A stretch of DNA of 64,000 nt from Lepidodermella squamata (lineage: Eukaryota; Gastrotricha), in contig JBLDXI010000009.1 in assembly GCA_047495785.1 (NCBI GenBank), positions 310,001 through 374,000 on the forward strand. Direction: 5' to 3'. A program made the translations under genes and the position numbers. Below the pieces are notes generated by a model that worked only from the letters and a program-made list of their open reading frames with translations, was not told the origin of the DNA and searched no databases. This document shows, one piece after another, positions 1-10,099 of the stretch (positions are counted from its first letter, which is position 1; every line of letters starts with the position of its first letter).

Positions 1-335
1 TGATGGGCTTGCCCATGGAAAATTGTCACGAGCTTCTTTATGCCTGTTGGGCTGATGACCCTAATGACCGGCCCCGTTTCGCAGACATTATCACTTCTTT
101 GGAAAAGTTGTCTCCCCTATTGGCCTCAGCCGCGGCTGTTGGCATTTCCGGCGGTGGAATCGCGGCCAACTCGCACAGTCGGACGAACCGTTCACACCTC
201 GGCTCGTCTCATCGGTTCGCCCATCACCCTATCCGCTCACCCTCGCAGCCGCTTCGAGGCGGTTCCGCCCGCGGCCCTCGCGGGAATATTTATGGCATGG
301 AAACTCTCACCGTCGATGATCACTCGCAAAAATAA
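1..335 (+). CDS. Tyrosine-kinase-like protein, C-terminal end (partial)
   Basis: This is the last exon of a gene entering from the left edge. The reading frame is open at base 1 and stops at 333-335. The first 40 residues match subdomain XI of protein kinases: a CW-x-D/E-P-x-x-RP-x-F pattern (CWADDPNDRPRF) followed by an amphipathic helix, as at the end of tyrosine-kinase domains. About 70 residues of Ser/Gly/His/Arg-rich tail follow, with no recognisable domain. Too little remains to choose a subfamily; RYK, FAK, Eph and other families share this signature. A plus-strand AATAAA at 1318-1323 would give a 3' UTR of about 1 kb. The gene is tail-to-tail with the TMEM248-like gene. Confidence 0.7.
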   Translation, partial: MGLPMENCHELLYACWADDPNDRPRFADIITSLEKLSPLLASAAAVGISGGGIAANSHSRTNRSHLGSSHRFAHHPIRSPSQPLRGGSARGPRGNIYGMETLTVDDHSQK

Positions 336-1429
336 CAAAGAATGACCTATGATTTCCCCTCAAGGCATCGAATATTTGTATTCATATGAAATATACTTAT
401 TGTATGTGTGCGTTGTTAGCCAATGGATTCCATTGAATCGTTACGGGAAACATTGTTTTGTGTTCTCCGATGCTTATCCTGCTAATATAAATATTATTAA
501 TCGAGCTGGTATTACCACTGCTATCACAATAACTTATTCTTCTACGCTGCATTCTTTCGACGTCTCGCCTTTTTTGCTGCTAATTCGGCACAAAAACCCG
601 GCCTTCAGCTTCAAAGAAAAACTCGCTGCTTATTCCTACCAACACGAAACTGTTGTTTTCGCTGACTGACAACTGATGATACCTTGAACCAGTAATTACC
701 TATGTCTCTATCTTTTGTGCGAAAGTAACCCGCAAAACGTGCCATATCATAGGATCGAATCTTGTGGTTGTTGAACGATTATTTTCTCATTTTTATTCAC
801 TTGTCTGTATCGACTTGATGGAAAACATGCTTATTTAGTGCCACAAAACTACTTTATGTATGCTGATTCTTGTGCGACACCTGTGCTGATTCTTTGGGAC
901 GAATTTTCTCTTGAAGCGGTCCATCGCCGATGAAGTTGACGCTGCCTGATAACATCTACTAGCTGTTACTATGTTGTTATATATAAGTTTTGCTGATTCA
1001 ATTTTGTGATCCACTCATATTTTAGAATCCGAGAATATCTTTTTAGAGTATGTTCTGACTGCTGGTAGGCTTATTGTAATTTTATGTGCTTGACTTTTAC
1101 ATGAATATTTTATTTGTATCGGGTGATGGAGAAATTCCTAACGGTGGTGTTTTACCTAAACTCATAACTGCTTGAATCAATTTATCTGCCTGAAACAACG
1201 ATTTCCCAGTTAATTTAATATTAATCGGATTCAATAATATTTCCACAAGATTTTGGCTTATTTTGTTGTATGAAATGATATAACGATAAATTGTTGATAA
1301 TTTAACTGAAAGGGTTGAATAAAGTTCTAGAATGATAACAAGAATCGGAATTATCCATCACCATTTTATTCAAAAATAGCTTAGTTCATAGTGGTATAAA
1401 ACAGATGCAACACACCAAACGAGATGACA
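336..1429. other. 3' UTR and convergent intergenic region
   Basis: No coding exon is supported here. The stretch is AT-rich and reads as the 3' UTR of the kinase gene. A plus-strand AATAAA lies at 1318-1323. The reverse-strand AATAAA (TTTATT at 1365-1370) lies 60 bp past the stop of the TMEM248-like gene, so two convergent transcripts end within about 50 bp of each other. Confidence 0.5.
1365..1370 (-). terminator. Poly(A) signal of TMEM248-like gene
   Basis: TTTATT on the plus strand reads AATAAA on the minus strand, 60 bp downstream of the predicted stop codon. This is a canonical position for a 3'-end processing signal. Confidence 0.5.
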
Positions 1430-2751
1430 TTAATCAGTCGGTTTCAATTTGAGAGGTGAATAAGGTATTGGTAGAACTTGACCAGACGCTAAATGACTGT
1501 TGTCAAATTTTCGACAAATGTGGGAGCAGCCGACAAGGAAAGGGATCGAAGCTACCAGTATGATAGAGGTCATCAACAGGCGATAGCTGATCAGTCGACA
1601 TGTCTCCTGCATAAAATAAGGATTGGCAAATTATTATCGTAGTCAACGATATATTAGTGAAGTTAACGCACCGGAGCAAGGTAAGGCGAGTACTTATCAC
1701 CGTCGGATATGAATGTTGGAGAAGCCAATACGCCACCATCCTTGCATACGCGGCGCTCAGAGCCAGCACTTAATTCACCGAGAACACCATCTTTCACGAC
1801 GTGCGGAGCAATAATTGGCCGCAAAACCCTATAAGTAGTGTTTACATCAGCAAACATTTCGACCGGATCTTGATCGTTGAGACACTGTTCATGATGCCTA
1901 AAACGAAAGTTTGCGAGGGCGGTTATAGCGAAGCGCAATATCCTCACCCCTTTGTTGGAAGGAAAGTGCTCGAACCCGAAATGTGAACGCATGTTGATAG
2001 GGTAAAGTTACGACGCTCAGTAACATTAGAGTAGCATGAAAGCTCGAATTGATTTCGCGTCAAAATAAAGCCAACCCGCAAATCACGTGACCTTGACTCG
2101 GCTAGTAAAAAATTACGTTCTCCCAATTAAATTGTGCTCTTCCATAATCGGAAACTTACTTAATAAACCGATCATTTTTGGAGCAACCTCGAAAGAAAGC
2201 ACAAATATGGACGTGTTTTGTGAGCAAAACCTATAATAGTTGATTGGTAAAGGATTATATACATATGTAGTTGATCATTGAAATTCATGTTTACCAGTCA
2301 ATGTTATGCATTTCAAATCTGAGAAACAACGATATCGCTCTAGGAAAGAGAATATTTAGGTGAGCTATAGCCAAGAAAAACTAAATTACATGTGATCGGA
2401 ATCGTTCGTTAGAGCCGGCTTCAAAATAGCCAAATCTCGGAACTTTCCATCCAATGCTGATTTTTGATAACCTTTGCTATTACTGCCCAGACAAATTTCC
2501 AACCTGCGAAAATGATCTAAGAAGCTGTTCCAATCCTAATAAAGGATAAATGATAAATCTTGAACCGCACACCGTTCATTAATTATAGTTACCTTGACTT
2601 GCGGGTCTGGAATAGGAACGAACATGACGTAGTAGGAGAGACAACCGCAAGTGATAGCAATCAAGACCAAAGTTATGATGAAAACCACAAAAGGTGCGTC
2701 GTCAATAGCCCGATACGATCGTCTGTTAACTGGTTTCGACGAGGGCCACAT
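1430..2751 (-). CDS. TMEM248/TMEM219-family two-pass membrane protein
   Basis: Seven exons join in frame: 2751-2593, 2535-2390, 2339-2295, 2230-2160, 2101-1948, 1897-1672 and 1606-1430, giving 325 residues; human TMEM248 is about 314. The N-terminus has a short basic stretch and one membrane segment (FVVFIITLVLIAI, about residues 21-43). After a splice comes a DWNSFL...LEICLG motif that matches the DWNTFL...LDLCV region just after TM1 in TMEM248. A Cys-containing luminal/extracellular domain with N-glycosylation sites follows (NVT, NFT). A second membrane segment lies near residues 275-295 (LLMTSIILVASIPFLVGC). Function in the family is poorly known; TMEM219 is described as an IGFBP3 receptor. 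The exons are small, so the gene is almost invisible to single-ORF scanning. Exon 3 (45 nt) and exon 4 (71 nt) are the least certain. Confidence 0.75.
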
Positions 2752-4006
2752 TCAAAAGGAAATTGAAGAAAATATCATCTATATCATCTAATTGGCGAAA
2801 TGTATTCGATCAGAATAGTCTTTATGATAATAATGACGGCTTTCCACATAGTTCTTTAAGAATAAATGCTGTAAGTGAACCCTACCACCGTCTACTGGCA
2901 GTGACAAAAAAATGGAGTGGAATGTCAAGAATGGCGACCACGAAATAGTGATCCAAATACTCAATTACCAATGGGTCCCTAATAGTTGTTACTTCCAACA
3001 CACGCCTCCCTCTTTGGCGGAAAACTTGGCTGAGACTGTTAACTGTAGCCAATATTTGATACTAGTTTAGAAGCAAAATTAAAGAGCTTGGATACCATTT
3101 TCCTCTATAGGCTCATCACGGTTAACGGCAGATTGAAATCGGTCTTGAAATCAGCAACGCAGTAACACACCGTATTACGAGGTATCCAATTCTCAATTAA
3201 AAGCTCCGAAGGCAGAATTCCCAAGTATTTATGAGTCCCTACTTAGTCCTGCTTATGCAGGAGCATGAGCACAACGTTAGAAAAGGATTAGAAACATTCA
3301 AGCCAAAGTTCCCCTTGACCGCTGTCATGCGACGATGATGGGTGAATGGATGGATGAATTGGCAAGCCCCAGTCACCAATCTCCGGTGACGCAACTGCTT
3401 CAGACTGAAAGAACCCGAGTCACCGTGATGCTGACGATGTTCCGCACGGGCCAAAGATGGATCCCGCCTTTACGCGGTAAATCTGAGAATCGACCTTGAG
3501 AAATTATTTGAATTAAAATTGCTACGCATAAAGATTCGAATAAATTTCCTCGAGTGGCACCCATATTGGGCCTTTAAATGCAGAAATGTTAATGACAAAG
3601 GCTTCAGGAGCTGGACTTTTTCCAGGGTATAGTTTTGCGGCTTTACGTTGAGAAACTTGATGCCGGCGAATCCCGTTAGGTCGTACCTGTTTACCCTTTT
3701 CGATTGCTGATGGAACTAATCTCATCCTCTGAATAAAACTTTTATCCATTTTTGTCCCCTTTATCGTAAAAACTTATATGGGTTTTTGGTTCTTGCTTCC
3801 TTGCACATCTGTGCATTATCAACTTTCCTCCCCCGCCCATTTTTCCCATTGGCTTCTAACTAGAAACAAAATCGTATGGCTTGCGTATCCTAATTTTACG
3901 GCTTTGTTAATCTAGCATGCAACTTCCGAACCGTCGACTATCTTGATCATTAGTTACGAGCCCTGAGGTTCTTGAACTGGAACCGAGCCCTGAGGGGTGG
4001 CGGAAT
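2752..4006. other. Intergenic region between divergent TMEM248-like and Mnt-like genes
   Basis: No gene is supported. A 75-codon minus-strand ORF (3522-3749) starts with ATG and contains a lysine/arginine-rich segment, but it has no recognisable domain or codon signature. At 3340-3420 there is a short GGATGGATG tract joined to a sequence resembling one at 54.6 kb (see the repeat entry). The rest is AT-rich DNA that should hold promoters for both neighbours. Confidence 0.3.
3343..3420. repeat. Dispersed repeat with (GGAT)n edge, copy 1
   Basis: A degenerate GGATGGATG tract is followed by GCCCCAGTCACCAATCTCCGGTGA, which contains an inverted TCACC...GGTGA. A similarly organised sequence lies at 54565-54650. 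A microsatellite edge joined to a shared flank is typical of the 3' end of some non-LTR retroelements. That origin is an inference. Confidence 0.3.
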
Positions 4007-6335
4007 ATGGCGAAGCCCCACGGCTTGTCAACTCTCATTGAAGCTGCTCGATTTCTTGAAGTTGGCGAATCGCTATCCACCAATGGAGATGCCGCGAAAA
4101 GCTCGGAAGGTTCGAAATTCGTAAAATTATAATTTGTTGCATGTACGTTTGGTTACAGAGACATCATCACTTGAAGGTTCAGGTGTGCTGTCGGAAGGTG
4201 AAGCAAAGCTCAAGAGGGGCTGCTTGCGACGAGAACTGCAGGCTACGAATGAGTCTGGCTCTTTGAGATCTCGTTCCTGTCACAGTGAAGAAGTCAGGCA
4301 AGACCACAACCGAATGGAGAAAATGAGGTAATTAGAGGACTTTAAACATGATAATTTACGCACAAGTTTTTCTTGTAGACGTCGAGACATGCGAAAAGAA
4401 TTTGATGATTTGAAGAATCGAATTCCTTCTCTTCAAAAGGGCAAACACTCGAGCGTTGCAGTTCTAACGTCGGCAGTGGAATATATTGGAGTATGACACG
4501 ACTGTTGATTTCAATGCCATGTTTATAACGATATTTTTAGGAATTGAAAGAGCTCGAGAGCTCCCTTAAATCGAAGCATCAGTTTTTATCTGATAAGCAT
4601 CGATCATTAAGCGTGCAACTAGCAGCTTTGCAGCAAAACCATAGGCCGTGTTCATGCGTGAGACAGGAAACGACTGAAAAGTGCGAAACATCGCTGCCTA
4701 GTGAAACGCAAATGATCGACACTGACACAGAGCCTGATATTTGCAAAAGAAGAAGAACCGAATCTGACTCTTCCACCATTTCGGCTGATTCTCCCAAGGC
4801 TTTTATTGGGAACCGTGATGGTGATGTCTCGAATCAAGGTGACGAGAAATTCATCGCATTGTGCGAAAAAAGATGCCGCAGCAGTAAATTTTGAATGTAT
4901 TTTTCGCAGCACTGCTGCTAACTGCTTCCTTTACAGATGATTTGTGCTTATCGCCACCGCTATCTACTTCGAATGCTTCTTCATCCTCGTGCCTAACGGT
5001 TTCCACTTCAGCTCAGCCACATCAGACTCCCAGCAATCACATTTCTCCCAACTCTGAAACGACTTCTTCTTTGGTCGAATCTGGACTTATGTCGCCACCA
5101 GAAAGTGTGGCCAGCTGTGCTTCAGGAATGTCCACTCGTACTAAAACTATCAGCACAAGCAGCAACGCCACTGATTTTTCGAGTCCATCTTTACCAGCGA
5201 AAGACGCCGAGGAAACCATTAATCAACAGCATATCGAGACGACACCAAAGGCACCACACTTAGTAATGCCTTCCAAGGGCCTACTATTCAGGTCACCAAA
5301 GGCTGATACGCCTGTCATTGCATCGTCATTCCAGCCACCAAAAAAGTTGAACGTGACCAATTCCGCTACTCCGGTGCCAACCATTGGCGAAAAAGCAGCG
5401 TCGAAAGGTGAGAAAACGACCCCTGTCTCCCGCCCATCCATTGTCGTTGGTAAGCAATTGGCTGCCACGTTCGCAAGTGAGCGACAGGGTGGGATGAAGC
5501 GCAAGGCGACAAGTCAATTAATCAATGACAGCTCGAAAATGATGCGACAGCAGATGTTAACAGCGCCGAGCATAAACCTGTCTACTGTTTCCCATCATCA
5601 GAGCGCACCCGCTCGACCTCAACCGATTCAGGCTAGATTGCGACCCATTTCAGGACCCACTCCTGCCGATCGTGTCGTGGCAATCACAAAAAAGGCAGAG
5701 AATCAGCCTTCCGAACGTCCAGCGGGCCGATTTTGCGTCGTAACATGTGGCACCACAACGGCTACGGTGACTCCAATCACGATAGTGACAGCCCCCGTCG
5801 AGCCCACCAAGGTTGTGTTTCTGCAGCCAGTCGAGGCGACGAAATTGTGCCAACCCGTTGTTCTCCTCCCTGCTGGCAACGGTGCAAAGCAGATCGGGTT
5901 TTCGCCTAATAAAGCCATTCGACTCATTCCTGCTAACCAATTCGGTACGCGTTTAGTTTCTCTTAATATTACTGTGGGACTTCATATGGTTCTTAATGGC
6001 TAAAGTTTTGTTTTGTGTTTTTTTCATCAGGCCAAGCACCACCTGCGCAAATAGTGCGGAGGACTATCGTACCGGTCTCAACCCTGGTGCCCAGTGGCGG
6101 CTCTGTGCGTGAATCTCAAGCGCCGCGTCGGTCCAATGGAAGCCCGCCTCAAATTTTGGTTCTAAACCCTAATCGCGAAGCATCATCGGCTGGTTCGATC
6201 GGCAAACATGCGTACCCATCGACGCCGACCGCTGCAACAAGCAATGCGACAATAACGGTTCTGTCGCCGCCAGCTACACCGAACGGTGTTTTTTACGCGT
6301 CTTCTGCTGCCAGCAACGGACAATCACAGGCGTGA
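4007..6335 (+). CDS. Mnt-like bHLH-leucine-zipper repressor with SID motif
   Basis: Six exons (4007-4120, about 4161-4327, 4379-4490, 4541-4838, 4937-5944, 6031-6335) give about 667 residues. The N-terminus carries STLIEAARFLE, close to the Sin3-interacting domain (SID) of Mad/Mnt proteins. The basic region has H-N-x-x-E-K-x-R-R (HNRMEKMRRR) for E-box contact. It is followed by helix 1 (EFDDLKNRIP), a loop (KGKHSS), helix 2 (AVLTSAVEYIGELKEL) and a zipper-like coil. The long C-terminal half is Ser/Thr/Pro/Ala-rich and low in structure, as in vertebrate Mnt. In the family, Mnt pairs with Max or Mlx and recruits Sin3-HDAC to antagonise Myc and Mondo. Intron 1 is only about 40 bp. Its acceptor is ACAGAG; the frame favours use of the second AG with donor GTAAAA, while a weaker donor at 4110 with the first AG is the alternative. 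Confidence 0.88.
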
Positions 6336-7693
6336 AGGCGTCGTTCACATCTGCGTATTTACTTGTCGAGTATTACCGTCACGTATCGTTCAATTTGGTA
6401 TTTGTCGGTGCATCGTCGTGAAGCCGTCTCGACTCGGTTGACTACTTGTTGTTCTCTCGCTGCTGTAACGTGGCACATCTGCAACACATTTTACTTCTCC
6501 TGACGCAATAATAATAATAATGTTAATTATTTGATATGTTACTGCTATGAAACTGAAATCTGAATTCCGCATGATGTAAATACAAATTTCTTATGCTAAT
6601 AATGTATAAAACGATACGCGCGCATTACTACTAATCACTAATATTGATACGTAATATTTAATTTTGGATATTTTTTCATGTTACATCACGCGCTGTTTTT
6701 AGCATAAACGATTATTATCGCTGATGACACTTGCTTGAGCACGCAACGGTGTCACACTTGCCTTGATGTGCGCGATGAGTTACTAGTTGTTGCCGCCGAA
6801 TTTCATGATTCCTTCGTCCCTTGTTCTTATCACTAAGTTTTAAACTTGCGAAACTCAATACGGTTGTTTTATCTGATTGAAATGAGCGAAAACGAAAGCT
6901 CGACAAGCGTTGTGTATCTACTGGAAACTGTCACGTAAGAGGATTCCGGGGCGCTTCTTGGTTGATCATCACATGCTAATTCTTTTCTCACCCGATGTCC
7001 TGATGATAGTATTCCATTCAAAGCGTCATTTTTTTTGCGCATCGGTTGAAACTAGAGCGAAACGAGGAATGTAACGCCGTAAAAAATACCCTGTGCACAA
7101 TTCGAGTTTTTTAGGCGTTGTGTAGTTTTTACTTGATTACAGTAGAGTTCTAACAATGCTATATAATATTAATATTATTATTACTATTATTATGATTATT
7201 ATTATAATTATTGAAAAAGTGAATCCTTGATATGCTATTATTTTGTCGTCTTGCGATTGTGCCTCAAATTTGGTATGAAAGAGTAAATGATAATGATTCG
7301 ACATGATTTTCGTTTTTACGACGTTGTTCGTCCTGCTGTGACTGATCGCTTTGTTTCTGTTTTGGTTTTGTCTCATCTTGCAAAATATTGCATTTTCTCC
7401 CCTGCCATTTGTCGACTGGAAAATTCGCGCCGGGTACTGCGCAGCATGTAACACCTATTTTGTTCGATTTTGCATGATGAATGATGAGTTGAATGCTATT
7501 TAGCGCCGCTTTAAAGACTGCGGTCGAGTGGCATCGTTAAACTAGAGAGTTATTTACGGATGAGCGTGTGCCATATGAGGAGTGCAAAACACCCTGACGA
7601 TCAGATTGAACAATTGAACGATGATGACGAGAAAGAATGATTTCTCATTTTCATGAAAACTAAGCGTCTTGGTTTTTTTTAGGAATTTTTAAT
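6336..7693. other. Intergenic region
   Basis: AT-rich DNA with a run of ATT/ATA triplets near 7165-7215. It holds the 3' UTR of the Mnt-like gene and upstream sequence of the PH-domain gene. A pyrimidine-rich 3' splice acceptor (T8AG, ending 7682) lies 11 bp before the ATG at 7694. I see no exon. Confidence 0.4.
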
Positions 7694-8557
7694 ATGGCTA
7701 ATAATCAGCCTCGAATTTTGAATCCGGAATGTGTTCGTCGGCTGGTCTCCACTAAATCGTCAGCTAATGCTGATTGCGCCGGATGGCTAGTGCGGGTTCG
7801 GCCTGCTGCCCGAGGCGCTGTTCCAAGTATGGAATGCTGCTGGTTCGTTTTGCGTGGAAATCTGCTATTCTTCTGCGACGATCCAGAGTCTGGACCTAAA
7901 GGCCTGGTTATTCTCGAGAAGCATTGCGTTGAACTGTTTGACAACTTCGAAGAGTATGAATCAGCATTTCTAGCTCCGGCAGAGAGCGCTTTGTCGAAAA
8001 CTTCCCCCAAGAAAGTCAACGAGTCCATATCGTCCCTGAAAGACTACTTCGCCTTTTTGAATCTCACAACTCATGCAGGCATGTTTATTTGAAATTATTT
8101 CTATCTATAAGTGATGGTGTTTGGCATTGCAGGTGACCATGTAAAGAAAGACAAGAAAATGCTATTGTCAGACATATCCCTAGCGGCGAGTGCTATGCAA
8201 TACGCTTTCCGGATTTTCTTCCTCGAATCGCCTACTCAGGAGCCTTTTGTTTTCATCGCGGATAGCGACCATTCGCTTCAAATGTGAGCAACCTTATTTT
8301 GACACGAATTGTTTGAATTGACATTCAACTTTTTAAGGTGGATGCGAGCGTTGGCATTGGCGTCGCACGAAGCTCGGCAAATTCTCGCTTCATCTCAACA
8401 GGTGGTGCTGGATGATGCTGTCGATAGCGCAGGGAAATCAGGGGCATCGGTTTCATCGAAACAGTCCTTTGCGCAAATTCACGACACCATCCGTGCCATA
8501 GTCCTCGAAAAAAGCCACGCGACGTCTGGTCAACTTCCTATAGCTTCTTCCTCGTGA
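7694..8557 (+). CDS. PH-domain protein, sesquipedalian/PHETA-like
   Basis: Three exons (7694-8078, 8133-8283, 8338-8557) give 251 residues. A single PH domain fills most of the protein. It starts with AGWLVRV, continues with CCWFVLRGNLLFFCDDPE and GLVILEKHCVEL, then after an insert of about 60 residues YAFRIFFLE and a closing helix with the invariant Trp (MWMRALALASHEAR). Strand order and wording match FAM109/sesquipedalian (PHETA1/2), endosomal proteins that bind OCRL in recycling to the Golgi; the insert between strands is longer than usual. The first intron begins with GC (CATGCAG|gcatgt) rather than GT: no GT donor keeps the frame, whereas the GC donor joins perfectly to the next exon. 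AATAAA near 8831 could end the transcript. Confidence 0.75.
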
Positions 8558-9115
8558 CATATGTGATATCTTAAAAAAATTTAACCATTCCTTCGATCAT
8601 TATGCATATTGTTGGGTAAATCTCATTGTGCAATTATGAACTACTGCAACATGAATGTTCAAATTTTATCAATTTATTTGCGAATCGATGCAGCATATTA
8701 GTCGTTCTATATATGTGATCTTGAATGGTAATCGGATTAGTCGGGTGTTTTGCTTCAAGCATGCTTCTTTCTCTAACGTATTCTCGTTTTAAAGACACCA
8801 TAAAGCTTTGCTGTCTTGTTATTAAAGTTTAATAAATGTATCATAAATCAATGGTTTCGTGGAAAAGCTAATAAAAGATGCAAATAGCGCTTCAAAAGTT
8901 TCTTAAAATCAATGTTATTTCACGAAAAAGACAAGAAAGACGGGCTTTATAGAACAAAATTCGTAAAAATTAATATCTGACTGCCGAAGTTGTTTCTGTG
9001 GCTTTTGATAACTGAAGACCAGTAGACGGCATTGACGGTAATCGGTGATCATGACGGGACAAACAAAATTTGTAAGCTGTTAATCGAACTGTACAAGCGT
9101 ATTCTCGCAATCAAT
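8558..9115. other. Convergent intergenic region
   Basis: AT-rich sequence between the 3' ends of the PHETA-like and Mpv17-like genes. Apart from AATAAA near 8831 I see nothing in it. Confidence 0.4.
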
Positions 9116-9985
9116 CTAAGCCGTGTGCAAAGTAGCGTGGGTGTGCGCCTGCGGAGCCTTCTCCTTCGGCTTCAGCAAAATTGCTTGGATGTCGTTGTTC
9201 TGATATTATAAGTTACAGTTACATCAAGTTGAATGAAGATTCATTACACTGGAACTTACGCGATGGAAGCAAAGGAAAACGTTCCAAACAACTGTCGCCA
9301 TGGACACGTAGGCGACGCGATACTTTGCTGGGACATACTTGAAGTTGATGGCTTGAGCAGGAACCCAGAAAACGATGTCCGATAGGTACAGGAACAGGTA
9401 TTTAGCACTCATCTCGTTGGCGCACTGCTCAGGCGTCTTGCCTTCAAAGAAACCACAGGTCATAAAAAAGCCAGCGTTCGTCAAATTCGAAGCGACTATT
9501 TGGTCGAGCAGCACCTTGAGGGCTACAATTTTCCCGGTGGTCCCATGAAGGCGTCCGTCAAGCACGGCATACCAGTAATGATTGAGCGTGCCAATAATAA
9601 CACCAGACTTGAATACGCAACCAAGTTTATGAAGCAAGCCGTTATCCTCTGAACTGTCAGACTGCTGAACCAAAGCTTTCGATTCGGCAGCCTGCTGCTG
9701 CTTTACGTTATGCGGATGCTGATGGTGATGATGAACGAAGTGATCAGGCAGCGGCACTTGGACCGCCGCCTTGCTGTTAAAAGCCAAGCTATCGTGATGT
9801 TGGGTACGGTGGACGGGGTGATGTCTTGGCTTTTCGTTCAGCTTTCGTTCAAGCTGAATCGCTAAATAGTCGCCGACGGTCAGGAAGCCTGCGAACATTA
9901 CGCTGTTGGTTATCAGAGGCCTGCCTGATTCCTTCATCCATCTCGCAGCTGAGACGGCGTATTTCCGCATTAAATTTTGATACAT
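9116..9985 (-). CDS. Mpv17/PMP22-family membrane protein with His/Gln-rich insert
   Basis: Two coding exons (9985-9260, 9199-9116) give 269 residues. The first membrane region ends in the family hallmark LTVGDYLAIQ (usual form GD-x-x-x-Q). The C-terminal half reads GTLNHYWYAVLDGR, LDQIVASNLTNAGFF and FWVPAQAINFKYVPAKYRVAY, all diagnostic of Mpv17/PXMP2 proteins of mitochondrial or peroxisomal inner membranes. Between the halves lies an insert of about 60 residues rich in His and Gln, so the protein is longer than the usual 175-200. A splice acceptor (CGTTACAG) lies at 10023-10024, 38 bp before the chosen ATG, with a good donor (GTAAGT) at 10083-10088. If both are used, an upstream ATG opens a different, overlapping frame (see findings). 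The last 27 residues are a Lys/His-rich tail on a separate exon. Confidence 0.82.
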
Positions 9986-10099
9986 TATTACTGTTTTCAG
10001 GCTGAGGATCCAATGGATTATAGATCTGTAACGATATTTCATCGGAAAAATTAGAAACCTGCGCTTCAAAATGCTCCAATACTTACCGTTACACTAGTC

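Noticed and set aside
349-669. 106-codon plus ORF after the kinase stop
   Set aside because: Lies in the expected 3' UTR, with no domain and AT-rich composition.
3522-3749. 75-codon basic minus-strand ORF
   Set aside because: ATG start but no domain, no homology recognised and no splice or poly(A) context.
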